This document shows positions 55,534-64,000 of a stretch of 64,000 bases of DNA, one piece after another. The notes under the pieces are model-generated. The model was not told where the DNA came from. It did not search any database and saw only the letters and a list, made by a program, of their open reading frames with translations. Position 1 is the stretch's first letter; every line of letters begins with the position of its first letter. A program made the translations under genes and the position numbers. This stretch comes from Dysgonomonas sp. 521 (lineage in GTDB: Bacteria; Bacteroidota; Bacteroidia; Bacteroidales; Dysgonomonadaceae): contig NZ_QVMO01000008.1 of assembly GCF_010501055.1 (NCBI RefSeq), forward strand, positions 99,513-163,512, in the 5' to 3' direction.

Positions 55534-55986
55534 TAAAGTTATTGATACTACCAGTTTCATAACAATCCCCGTAAGGAAACCGACAAATGCCCCGAATCCG
55601 GCCTTTAATGCTACATTGAACTCTTTATTGTCGAGTAATTCTCCTAATATGGCACACACCAGCGGCATAAATATAATACCCCAAGGAGGAAAAACGAACA
55701 TTCCGGCGATAACGCCTATGCCTGCGCCCCATGCGCCGTAAGAACCTCCTCCCAGCTTTTTTGTACCCCAGACCGGGATATAGTAATCCAGTATCTGAAC
55801 CACAATGACCACAATACCCCATACTACCAGAAACTGTGTGGAAAAGTCCGTTTTGGACGTAAACTGCAATAATACAATGGCCAGATAGTTAAGCGGAACC
55901 CCTGGTAATGCAGGGATTATACAACCTAAAATGCCGGCAATGATAAGAATAGTACCGATTACGATAAGGATTATGTCCAGAGTCAT
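55489..55986 (-). CDS. DUF456 family membrane protein
   Basis: A 165-residue protein with several hydrophobic helices (about residues 2-22, 28-42, 50-68, 80-110 and 130-155) and the glycine-rich GGGSYGAWGAGIGVIAGMFVFPPWGIIFMPLVCAILGEL core that marks DUF456. The function of the family is not known; small glycine-zipper-like membrane proteins often form oligomers. It converges on, and overlaps by 45 bp, the lipoprotein gene on the other strand. No obvious partner lies upstream. Confidence 0.85.
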   Translation of the reverse strand: MTLDIILIVIGTILIIAGILGCIIPALPGVPLNYLAIVLLQFTSKTDFSTQFLVVWGIVVIVVQILDYYIPVWGTKKLGGGSYGAWGAGIGVIAGMFVFPPWGIIFMPLVCAILGELLDNKEFNVALKAGFGAFVGFLTGIVMKLVVSITLSFFFFREVYRYIFS

Positions 55987-56203
55987 TTGTTATTTTATAT
56001 ATGATCCAGTAACTTTTTTTAAGTTCATCTGAATACAAATATATATCATTCAATGAAGTTATATCGAGTCTTATCACTTTTTTATTTTCATCAAAAGACA
56101 AAAACAATGTTTTCTGTAGAATTTATTTTTGATAAAGATTAGGGAAATATCAGTTGTATTTTACAGAATAGTATTTAAGGTTAACATTGCAAGTTTATAA
56201 ATT

Positions 56204-56416
56204 ATGCGAATCAAGGGTTAAATGTGCTATTTTTTGTCCCTTTAGGGACTGAATGTTGGTAGAAAGAAGCTTTAACCGGTTAATTGCGTGCCGTCAGGTA
56301 CGCAATATCTACAGAACAATTCACATTTTGTACCTGACGGCACAAAAAAAACGAATTTCATTCATGCTTCTACCAATATGATGTGCCTAACGGCACATTT
56401 AACCCTTGATTGGCAT
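56204..56416. repeat. REP-like multi-hairpin palindromic element, second type
   Basis: The ends ATGCGAATCAAGGGTTAA (56204-56221) and TTAACCCTTGATTGGCAT (56399-56416) are almost the same as in the elements at 184 and 973. The internal sequences differ but the plan is the same: a GTCCC/GGGAC mini-hairpin next to the left end, a middle stem (TTGGTAGAA with GCTTCTACCAA) and a long inner hairpin built on GTGCCGTCAGGTAC / GTACCTGACGGCAC. It lies in the 55987-56468 gap; the left part of that gap, 55987-56203, holds nothing else recognised. Confidence 0.8.
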
Positions 56417-56468
56417 AAATTATACTGATAATAAATTTTATATGACTTTTTACTGAGATAGTTTCACT

Positions 56469-57716
56469 TTATTTGATCTCTAAACGCTCCCATTTATCTA
56501 CCTGAGGCAATATTACGGATGACTCATCCAGTTTATTCTTGCTACAATCCAGTTCTTTTAACTTCGTATTCTTACTCAGGTCTAAAGATATCAGTTTATT
56601 ACTCCAGCAAATCAGCCTATCTAATTCTGTATTTTTTGATACATCCAGTACTTCAATATTATTAAGCCAGCATGATAAACTACTCAATGCTGTATTGTAA
56701 GATACATCCAAGGATGACAAATTACACTTGCTGCAATACAATGATTTCAGTTTCCTGTTGTTCGATACATTGATGCTGTCCAGTATACTCTCTGAACAGT
56801 CCAGTATTTTCAGTTCCGTAAATGCTGTGATGTCTAATGCTGTCAGTTGGTTTTTCTGACAATATACTGTTTCCAGCTTGGCACACTTGGATAATTTTAT
56901 TACATTCAATTGGTTTTCACTGCAATTCAATTGTTTTATCTTGCGATTACGAGTGAGATCCAATGTTGAAAGCCGATTCCTCTCACATTCTAGTTTTGTT
57001 AATTTTTCATTTTTTGATACATCCAGTACATAGAGTTGATTTTTTCCGCAACTGATTTGTTTTAGATTACGGTTTGAAGTGACATCCAGTGTTGATAGTA
57101 TATTTCGGCTGCAACATAATGTTGTCAGTTTCTTATTCTCCGATACGTTTATATGTTTTAGCAGGTTACCATCACAATATAGTCCTCCCAGTTGCGACAG
57201 GTGATTGATATCCAGTTGTGTAAGTTTGTTCCATGAACAAAATAGAATTTGTAGGCCGGTATTATGCAAAACATTTAGGGATGTAAGTCCATTTGCGAAA
57301 CAGAGCAATGTTTTAAGTTTCTTATTTTGCGAAATATCGAGTTCTGTCAATTCATTTCTGGAACATTCCAATACTTCCAGATTCTGATTGGCTGATATAT
57401 CAAGGCTTACTAATTTACTCTCATTGCAGATAAATTCTACTATATCTGTGGACGATGCATATATTTTTAAGGTATTGCCCCGTACGGTATCAGCTATTAT
57501 CGTGGAATCATCCTTATCTTCTGCTACTTTTTCTATCAACTTACCATCTCCGTAATCGATTGTTATTTTTGTATCTTTTTTTGCAGTGGCTACCTTCATA
57601 TTAATGACTTCCCCCTGCTCCAGATTGGTAGATAAGGTTATCGCTACAGGTTGTATCTGAGCCTGAACAACAGGGAGGAATAATAGTAAGAAACCGGACA
57701 GGATAATATTTCTCAT
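56469..57716 (-). CDS. Secreted leucine-rich-repeat protein with a cysteine ladder
   Basis: A 415-residue protein. I start at ATG 57716, where a signal peptide begins (MRNIILSGFLLLFLPVVQAQ). An in-frame ATG at 57809 would add residues encoded by a MITE and is unlikely. After a short beta-rich leader, about 15 leucine-rich repeats of 21 residues run from about residue 95 to 400. Their pattern is L-x-x-L-x-C-S-x-N-x-L-x-x-L-D-V-S-x-N, with Cys at the same place in nearly every repeat. There is no visible type IX sorting domain at the C-terminus. Repeats of this kind bind protein or carbohydrate ligands. Confidence 0.85.
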   Translation of the reverse strand: MRNIILSGFLLLFLPVVQAQIQPVAITLSTNLEQGEVINMKVATAKKDTKITIDYGDGKLIEKVAEDKDDSTIIADTVRGNTLKIYASSTDIVEFICNESKLVSLDISANQNLEVLECSRNELTELDISQNKKLKTLLCFANGLTSLNVLHNTGLQILFCSWNKLTQLDINHLSQLGGLYCDGNLLKHINVSENKKLTTLCCSRNILSTLDVTSNRNLKQISCGKNQLYVLDVSKNEKLTKLECERNRLSTLDLTRNRKIKQLNCSENQLNVIKLSKCAKLETVYCQKNQLTALDITAFTELKILDCSESILDSINVSNNRKLKSLYCSKCNLSSLDVSYNTALSSLSCWLNNIEVLDVSKNTELDRLICWSNKLISLDLSKNTKLKELDCSKNKLDESSVILPQVDKWERLEIK

Positions 57717-57787
57717 CGTTTTTCTAAGCTTGTGAAGTAAATTGTGATAAAGATAACAAAAAAGGATAATTTTTTTATTGCTATATA

Positions 57788-57982
57788 AGTAACTGTTAGG
57801 AAATTTCACGAATTCTTTTTCATAAGAGAAAGGTTAAGAGTTCTTCGTTCATTTTTAGCTTGTTTTCGGCTAATTTTCTCTTTCACTCAGCTCAAGTAGC
57901 CCGCTACTATCGCTTCGTGGAAATAAAAATTATCTCAAAAACAATTCTAAAAATCAGAACGAGAAATTTCCTAACAGTTACT
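57788..57982. mobile_element. MITE, AGTAACTGTTAGGAAATTTC-ended family
   Basis: A perfect 20-bp inverted repeat, AGTAACTGTTAGGAAATTTC (57788-57807) and GAAATTTCCTAACAGTTACT (57963-57982), encloses 155 bp. The core TTCTTCGTTCATTTTTAG...TTTTCGGCTAATTTTCTC...GCTCAAGTAGCCCGC is related to the core of the element at 34226 although the ends are unrelated. It abuts the next MITE at 57985 and lies about 70 bp upstream of the LRR gene. Confidence 0.88.
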
Positions 57983-57984
57983 AA

Positions 57985-58218
57985 GAGCCTGTTTAAATTT
58001 TAGCGAAAATTTTTATTACAGGTTCTGGTCAATAGTTCTTAGCAATTTTTTTAGGCTCTTTTTAGCGTATTTTTGGCTCCGCCGATTTTCAATTCCCTTT
58101 TTACTCTTGGTTTAGCCCGCTAATTAGCTCCGCTGACCGTTGGTTCGGCTAGCAAAAATGATAAAATACATCTAAAAATAGCTATAAAAAAGATTTGCTA
58201 TAAAATTTAAACAGACTA
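57985..58218. mobile_element. MITE, GAGCCTGTTTAAAT-ended family, copy 4
   Basis: It starts GAGCCTGTTTAAATTTTAGC two bases after the previous element and ends TAAAATTTAAACAGACTA. Over its length it closely matches copy 1 at 1783, including GCGAAAATTTTTATTACAGG near the left end, but is longer: an insert reading TGGCTCCGCCGATTTTCAAT and a CTCCGCTGACCGTTGG module are present only here. Confidence 0.88.
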
Positions 58219-58812
58219 TAATAATTAGAGACTATAATTACTTATAGTCTCTAACTCCATCAATACTCTGCTTTTGACTCCTTATCTTATCGAAAAATTC
58301 AAATGATTTTTCTAAGTCTTGTCTTCAAATTACTTAAAAAAGGCTTGGTCTTTTAAGTATGTCTTCCTCTTCTATCTTTAAACTTGTTATTTGTATAGAT
58401 AAACATCATAGAGACAAAAAAGTTTTTATAAAATCATTTTATTTCGGCGGATTTAATGTTTAGCATCCTGTAAACACATGCATTACAATCAATTAAATAG
58501 AAATACAGCATTATCAGATACCACTAGTCTTCGATATAGGCCTGGTAAAAAAAGGATTGTATAAGTGACTTTTACGTTCGTCATTTTTCAGTTAAAATAA
58601 AGAGTTAATATTTGTTTTTTTGTGTTGTGATTGATCCCTTATTCCTAATACTATTGTAGTATATAAATCATCTTTTAACCAATCCTTTATGACAGCTTTT
58701 GTTCAACCAAAATATATAAAACCGGAAAGAATTAGCTACTTTTGTATACTTACAGATAACCCAACCATATCTTGCCTCTTACATAATCTTATAATTAACC
58801 ATATAAAACAAC
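58219..58812. other. Long intergenic region before the sugar-kinase gene
   Basis: AT-rich sequence without a credible gene. Seen in it: a hairpin AGAGACTATA / TATAGTCTCT at 58227-58252 and a -7-like box TACTTTTG at 58737-58744, about 70 bp before the kinase ATG, likely its promoter. The rest is unassigned. Confidence 0.5.
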
Positions 58813-59901
58813 ATGAAAGAAACACTATCTAAAATCGGAAATGTATTCACTTTCGAAGGAACGATCAAAGAAATCCGCCCATTAGGAGAAGGGCTTATCA
58901 ATGACACTTTCTTTGTAGAAACAGAAGGTAACAGCCCGAATTACATCCTGCAACGGAAGAACAAGAAAATCTTTCAGGACATACCCGCTATGATGGATAA
59001 TATCTATAAGGTAACCACACATTTAAAGAAGAAAATTATAGAACAAGGTGGCGACCCGCTTCGTGAAGCGCTCACTGTTACGCTTACAGCCGACGGAAAG
59101 CCGTATTATAAAGATGCCGAAAACGAGTATTGGGCTGCTTGCCTGTTTATAGAAGATACAATCACATACCAGTATGCCGATTCTCCCCAACTGGCTGCAC
59201 AGGGAGGCAAAGGTATCGGCAAATTTCAGGCTATGCTGGCTGATATGAAAAATCCGCTGGCCGATATACTACCCGGATTCCACAATATGCGTTTCCGCTT
59301 CCGTCAATGGGACGAAGTATTGGCAAAAGACCCGGTGGGCAGGAAGTCGCAGGTACAGGAAGAAATAAGCTGGATAGAGAGCCGCAGGAAAGAAATGCTG
59401 GACTTCTGGGCAAAAGCAGAAAATGGCGAAATACCTACGCGTGTAACCCACAACGACACCAAGATAAGTAACATACTTTTCGACAAAACGGGAAATGTAC
59501 TCTGTGTCATCGATTTAGACACAGTTCTCAGCAGTATTTGCCTCAACGATTACGGCGATGCTATCCGCTCTTACGCCAATGCCGGCAAGGAGGACGATGA
59601 GAACCTTGACAAGGTGTATATTAAGATGGACATTTTTGAAGGATATACAAAGGGATACCTGTCCGAAACCAAGGTATTCCTTACTCCGGCAGAGATAGAG
59701 AATCTGGCATTCTCCGCCAAATATATCACATTTGAGCAGGTACTCCGTTTCCTTATGGACTACATTGACGGGGATAATTACTATAAGGTAAAGGATGAGA
59801 CACACAACCTCGTACGTACCCGTGCGCAGTACAAGCTACTGCGATCGATGGAAGACAACTACGGGCAAATGTGCGCCATAGTGGAAAAACTGGCCAAATA
59901 A
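58813..59901 (+). CDS. Phosphotransferase-family sugar kinase, N-acetylhexosamine 1-kinase-like
   Basis: A 362-residue APH-fold kinase. The catalytic loop is TRVTHNDTKISNILFD (about residues 215-230; D220 and N226 are the expected base and metal ligand), followed by the VIDLDTVL motif (about 236-243) that replaces the DFG. LGEGLINDTFFVE (about 25-37) is the nucleotide loop. This pattern matches N-acetylhexosamine 1-kinase (NahK/LnpB), which phosphorylates GlcNAc or GalNAc at C1. Aminoglycoside phosphorylation is less likely. The TAA stop is followed at once by a MITE end (GAGCCTG). Confidence 0.85.
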   Translation: MKETLSKIGNVFTFEGTIKEIRPLGEGLINDTFFVETEGNSPNYILQRKNKKIFQDIPAMMDNIYKVTTHLKKKIIEQGGDPLREALTVTLTADGKPYYKDAENEYWAACLFIEDTITYQYADSPQLAAQGGKGIGKFQAMLADMKNPLADILPGFHNMRFRFRQWDEVLAKDPVGRKSQVQEEISWIESRRKEMLDFWAKAENGEIPTRVTHNDTKISNILFDKTGNVLCVIDLDTVLSSICLNDYGDAIRSYANAGKEDDENLDKVYIKMDIFEGYTKGYLSETKVFLTPAEIENLAFSAKYITFEQVLRFLMDYIDGDNYYKVKDETHNLVRTRAQYKLLRSMEDNYGQMCAIVEKLAK

Positions 59902-60056
59902 GAGCCTGTTTAAATTTTAGCGAAATGAGGGTATGCCAAAAGTCAAAAAAGTGTTTGTCGTTGCGGGCCTGACCTGCAATTCCCTCATATCCAAAGCTAG
60001 TTTTTGGGGGATTCCGAGTCAAGCACGGAATGACAGGCTTTTGATATGCTCTCTTT
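59902..60056. mobile_element. Nested MITE fragments
   Basis: Bases 59902-59925 are only the left end of the GAGCCTGTTTAAAT family. From about 59929 a second element runs GGGTATGCCAAAAGT to CTTTTGATATGCTC, a degenerate relative of the GGGTGTGTCAAAAGTA family at 34584. Its inside has GTTGCGGGCCTGACCTGCAA and GTCAAGCACGGAATGACA, a bacterial repeat motif found in many genomes. The second element appears to have interrupted or replaced the rest of the first. Confidence 0.75.
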
Positions 60057-60068
60057 TTTCCGTGATAT

Positions 60069-60108
60069 AGAGCACACATTTAATCTAATAATCCTATATT
60101 TGTGCTCT
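60069..60108. promoter_or_regulatory. Promoter of the PDZ gene framed by an inverted repeat
   Basis: A TATATTTG -7 box (60095-60102) overlaps the right arm of an inverted repeat, AGAGCACA (60069-60076) and TGTGCTCT (60101-60108). The arms could be a regulator site. The ATG at 60131 is 29 bp after the box. Confidence 0.5.
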
Positions 60109-60130
60109 AATTTTCAATTGAGAACTCATA

Positions 60131-61570
60131 ATGAACAAAATACTACATATTATTCTGTTTTTATCTATAATAACGTTCGGAGCCAAAGCTCAGAGCAGCT
60201 ATGAGAAGAACTGCTACTACGGGATAACATTCGAAAATAGTAAAAATCCCAACTGGGGATATGGCGAACTGGTTATTACAGGTGTAGAGCCCAACTCCCC
60301 TGCCGAAAAGTCTGGCATAAAGATTGATGATATAATAATGGAAATCAATGGGCAGGCAACATACCTGCGGGATAACCAGACTATAGCCAACTGGCTGTTT
60401 GACAACAAGTACGACCCTGAGGTTAAGTTTACGATCCGTAATATGAATACCTACTTCAAGGAATATCCGCTGATCCGTAACTGTATAGCTGTAAATTCAG
60501 TCAGCGAGAAACAGCTCTCGGAGGTATACTCTTTTTATAGTCTGGAAAATACTAACCAACAGACATTTACCTTACCATTGTATGTAGAATCCAATCCGGA
60601 GGTTGATTTTACGGACTACCATACTTTCGACTTTTATGATGCCGGCAAAAATGTGCCTGCCATAGACAAGCAGATCACAGCCTTATTAGAAAAGGAACTT
60701 CAGGCTAAAGGATTGGAGCGTAATACTACCAATCCCGACATCATAGTACAGGCATACTACAGTTATTCGCCTAACGGCAGGTATACAGGCTTGAACGACG
60801 CTAATTATGCCCCTACATCGTTACGGTTTGATTGCGAAAAGAGGCGACTGGTATCCCTACCCATCTTTAACTCTAAAGACCCTAAGATAGAATCGGCGGC
60901 ACAATATGTCGTAGAATACGGATTCAGTTTCTATGACCGTAAATATATTGACAGCACCAAGCTGACTCAGATATGGGATTGTAATATAAAAGATTACCTC
61001 TCGGCTCAATATTCATTGAGTGACTATGTAAAATTTCATACTCCACTGATGCTAAAGCAATTTCCTTATTCCGGCAACAGAACCGAAGCACAGTATATCG
61101 TGGAAGTAAACAAATATAACTATACCGGACTGTACTTTGACGCCGATGACCTCGGACATATCAAAGATATGGATCTCAACTCTCCTGCTTACATTGCAGG
61201 CCTTCGTCCGGGCTATATCATACAAAAGGTAAACAATAAGAAGTTTGAACGGAACAAAGACTATCTGTCCGCAGGCTATAAGCGATTTATTGATAACACT
61301 ATGGTTTTCAGGAATCAGGATACCCGTTTCACGAATGCGGAAGGTTATCCCGATTGTATGTTCTGGAGCGTAGGATACTATTCAGATATTGCAAAAGAGT
61401 TTACTAAATCAGACTATCTTACCCAGTTTGCTTACTTGTACAACTTTGAGAAATACATAAACAGCAAAGGCGACAACAGGATCACAATAGAAGCCTGGGA
61501 CGGCGTACAAAAGCGAATCTTCCAGGTTACTCCCCAAATAAGGCAATCTGTAACTATCAGGACATTTTAA
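60131..61570 (+). CDS. Exported protein with two PDZ regions and a DUF4136-like middle
   Basis: A 479-residue protein with a signal peptide (about residues 1-21, ending GAKAQ). A first PDZ domain covers about 28-115 (GELVITGVEPNSPAEKSGIKIDDIIMEINGQ). The middle (about 140-330) contains FTDYHTFDFYDA and NPDIIVQAYYSYSPNG, similar to DUF4136-type lipoproteins. A second PDZ-like domain covers about 338-425 (YFDADDLGHIKDMDLNSPAYIAGLRPGYIIQKVNNKKF). No protease catalytic motif is visible. It is probably a periplasmic binding or scaffold protein. The 20-bp inverted repeat at its promoter suggests its own regulation. Confidence 0.75.
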   Translation: MNKILHIILFLSIITFGAKAQSSYEKNCYYGITFENSKNPNWGYGELVITGVEPNSPAEKSGIKIDDIIMEINGQATYLRDNQTIANWLFDNKYDPEVKFTIRNMNTYFKEYPLIRNCIAVNSVSEKQLSEVYSFYSLENTNQQTFTLPLYVESNPEVDFTDYHTFDFYDAGKNVPAIDKQITALLEKELQAKGLERNTTNPDIIVQAYYSYSPNGRYTGLNDANYAPTSLRFDCEKRRLVSLPIFNSKDPKIESAAQYVVEYGFSFYDRKYIDSTKLTQIWDCNIKDYLSAQYSLSDYVKFHTPLMLKQFPYSGNRTEAQYIVEVNKYNYTGLYFDADDLGHIKDMDLNSPAYIAGLRPGYIIQKVNNKKFERNKDYLSAGYKRFIDNTMVFRNQDTRFTNAEGYPDCMFWSVGYYSDIAKEFTKSDYLTQFAYLYNFEKYINSKGDNRITIEAWDGVQKRIFQVTPQIRQSVTIRTF

Positions 61571-61592
61571 GGCTAAGAACAGGCAGGTACGC

Positions 61593-61623
61593 TTTGATTA
61601 TCAGCCAATAATTTGTACCTTTG
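61593..61623 (+). promoter_or_regulatory. Promoter of the ABC-F gene
   Basis: TTTG (61593-61596), a 19-bp spacer and TACCTTTG (61616-61623) match the Bacteroidota consensus exactly. The start should be near 61630, about 55 nt before the ATG at 61687. Confidence 0.8.
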
Positions 61624-61680
61624 TGCCCGCATTCGGATAATGGGATATTATCCTGTATTTCTATAATTTGTAACTAATAA

Positions 61681-63300
<1,620 letters not shown>

Positions 63301-63321
63301 CCTAAGCTGACCAATATAAAG

Positions 63322-63356
63322 AAAGGCAGAATCTGAAACAAGATATCTGCCTTTTT
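63322..63356 (+). terminator. Intrinsic terminator of the ABC-F gene
   Basis: AAAGGCAGA (63322-63330) pairs with TCTGCCTTT (63346-63354) and is followed by Ts. It lies 21 bp after the stop. Confidence 0.88.
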
Positions 63357-63571
63357 GCATTATGGATAATGCCCAATATTCAAATCGAATATACCCTGAA
63401 ACGTATGTCTACAGCAAAAAGCACAAGCTACGTGTAAATTTAACATAATAAGTGTAGCTGGTAATAAATATTTAGCTATATTTGTATGTGCAAGCTACGT
63501 GTATTTTAAACACAATTGTAATCCATATATACACAAAAAATAATATAAATTTCCTGTACAAAGAAATATCA
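63357..63571. promoter_or_regulatory. Spacer with a direct repeat around a -7 box
   Basis: CAAGCTACGTGTA occurs at 63424-63436 and 63491-63503. Between the copies lies TATATTTG (63477-63484), a TAnnTTTG match. A second weaker box, TAAATTTC (63546-63553), is closer to the structured region that follows. The repeats may be regulator sites. No gene is supported in this spacer. Confidence 0.4.
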
Positions 63572-63717
63572 GAAAGGAGTTATCTAAGGGTGTTCTGGGC
63601 ATTTGTAACCTTCAGTAACCGCGTAAGTCTCCTTACTTATTACCGACCTTACAGATTTAAACTTCTGCTTGCGAAAGTGGATTTTGGATAACACGGTTAT
63701 TGGGTATAACTCCTTTC
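63572..63717 (+). ncRNA. Candidate structured noncoding RNA, 6S-like in layout
   Basis: A 12-bp perfect closing stem pairs GAAAGGAGTTAT (63572-63583) with ATAACTCCTTTC (63706-63717). Inside it GTGTT (63590-63594) pairs with AACAC (63690-63694). Smaller hairpins are GTAAG-TCTC-CTTAC (about 63624-63637) and CTGCTT-GCGA-AAGTGG, which has a GNRA loop. A long closed rod with a central open region resembles 6S RNA, but I could not match a 6S consensus, and the strand is inferred from the upstream boxes. No ORF is credible here. Confidence 0.35.
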
Positions 63718-63821
63718 GATATTATTACTACCCCGCAGAATTATTATCAACAGAAAAGTCACAATACACATAAGGCCTGTTACTATCTGTTATACTACTC
63801 TTACAGGGCGAAATCCAGATG

Positions 63822-63869
63822 ACTTGAAAAATAGTTATAAAAAAGATTTGCTATAAAATTTAAACAGGC
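63822..63869. mobile_element. Right-end fragment of the GAGCCTGTTTAAAT-ended MITE family
   Basis: The sequence ending TAAAATTTAAACAGGCTC matches the right end of copies 1 and 4, including GCTATAAAATTTAAACAG and the upstream AATAGTTATAAAAAAGATTTG. The left part of the element is absent. Bases 63718-63821, between this fragment and the RNA candidate, hold nothing recognised. Confidence 0.8.
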
Positions 63870-64000
63870 TCTAAACTATCTGTAATGAACTGCGGCCATA
63901 AAAAAAGGCATTCTTTTCGAACGATAGCAGCGATGCCTGTGGTGCTATTTCGTGGGTTGAAAACTTCAATCCATCCCGGGATAGTGTTCTCATAAGCCTG
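63870..64000 (-). CDS. Possible 3' end of a minus-strand gene, cut by the window
   Basis: On the minus strand two frames stay open from the window end. The better one by codon use ends ...FEKNAFFYGRSSLQIV with TAG at 63870-63872. The other ends ...FITDSLEPV with TAA at 63859-63861, inside the MITE end. About 42 codons are visible and I recognise no family. In either frame the stop comes from or touches the MITE end. Confidence 0.3.

Noticed and set aside
57717-57809. N-terminal extension of the LRR protein
   Set aside because: The extra residues are partly encoded by the MITE end at 57788 and precede a clean signal peptide starting at 57716.
63482-63691. 69-codon ORF over the candidate RNA
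   Set aside because: It spans the paired regions, has no domain, and the perfect closing stem explains the sequence better.

Overview
The window looks like chromosomal DNA of a Bacteroidota bacterium, most likely order Bacteroidales and perhaps Dysgonomonadaceae (the family is inference). Evidence: several promoters fit the Bacteroidota pattern TTTG-N19-21-TAnnTTTG; there is a gldKLMN type IX secretion cluster; and the gene content (DUF3822 next to rsmD, long NifJ, bifunctional HisB, PorN-type proteins, many signal peptides ending in AQ) is typical. Coding DNA is moderately AT-rich. I saw no tRNA, rRNA or CRISPR.

Layout: 1-1.67 kb is a tandem array (789/791 bp) carrying a small promoter-hairpin unit and a REP-like structured element. 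2-11.3 kb is housekeeping: an MscS channel, rsmD, a RecD-like helicase, aconitase, a TPR protein and an ECF sigma operon. 11.3-19.7 kb is a histidine operon (hisG-hisD-hisC-hisB) preceded by a readable attenuator: a leader peptide with four His codons, an antiterminator and a terminator. The operon also contains two GNAT acetyltransferases, a cupin and three unrecognised exported proteins. 19.8-24.6 kb has a putative porin, a solute-binding protein, a 77-bp tandem array and an AAA_14-type ATPase. 24.6-28.2 kb is pyruvate:ferredoxin oxidoreductase. 28.4-34.1 kb is gldKLMN, in which GldK carries an N-terminal barrel-like domain and lacks a recognisable lipobox.

34.9-43.4 kb (minus strand) is a starch/maltodextrin operon: malQ, a neopullulanase-like GH13, a LacI regulator, an MFS sugar transporter and a GH13 lipoprotein, with a LacI-type operator upstream of malQ. 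43.6-46.2 kb is a DUF362/ferredoxin pair, followed by an IS4-like element at 46.2-47.5 kb. 47.5-54.9 kb is a possible tiny hydrophobic peptide, a large flotillin and a 1615-residue AAA+ ATPase, forming a candidate membrane-stress module. 54.9-63.3 kb has a lipoprotein, a DUF456 protein, a cysteine-ladder LRR protein, an N-acetylhexosamine kinase-like protein, a PDZ protein and an ABC-F ATPase. The last 700 bp hold a possible structured RNA, the end of a small mobile repeat and perhaps the tail of a minus-strand gene.

Many intergenic regions are filled by miniature inverted-repeat elements. At least three kinds of terminal repeat are present, and their inner cores are partly shared between kinds, so the repeats appear to be mosaics.
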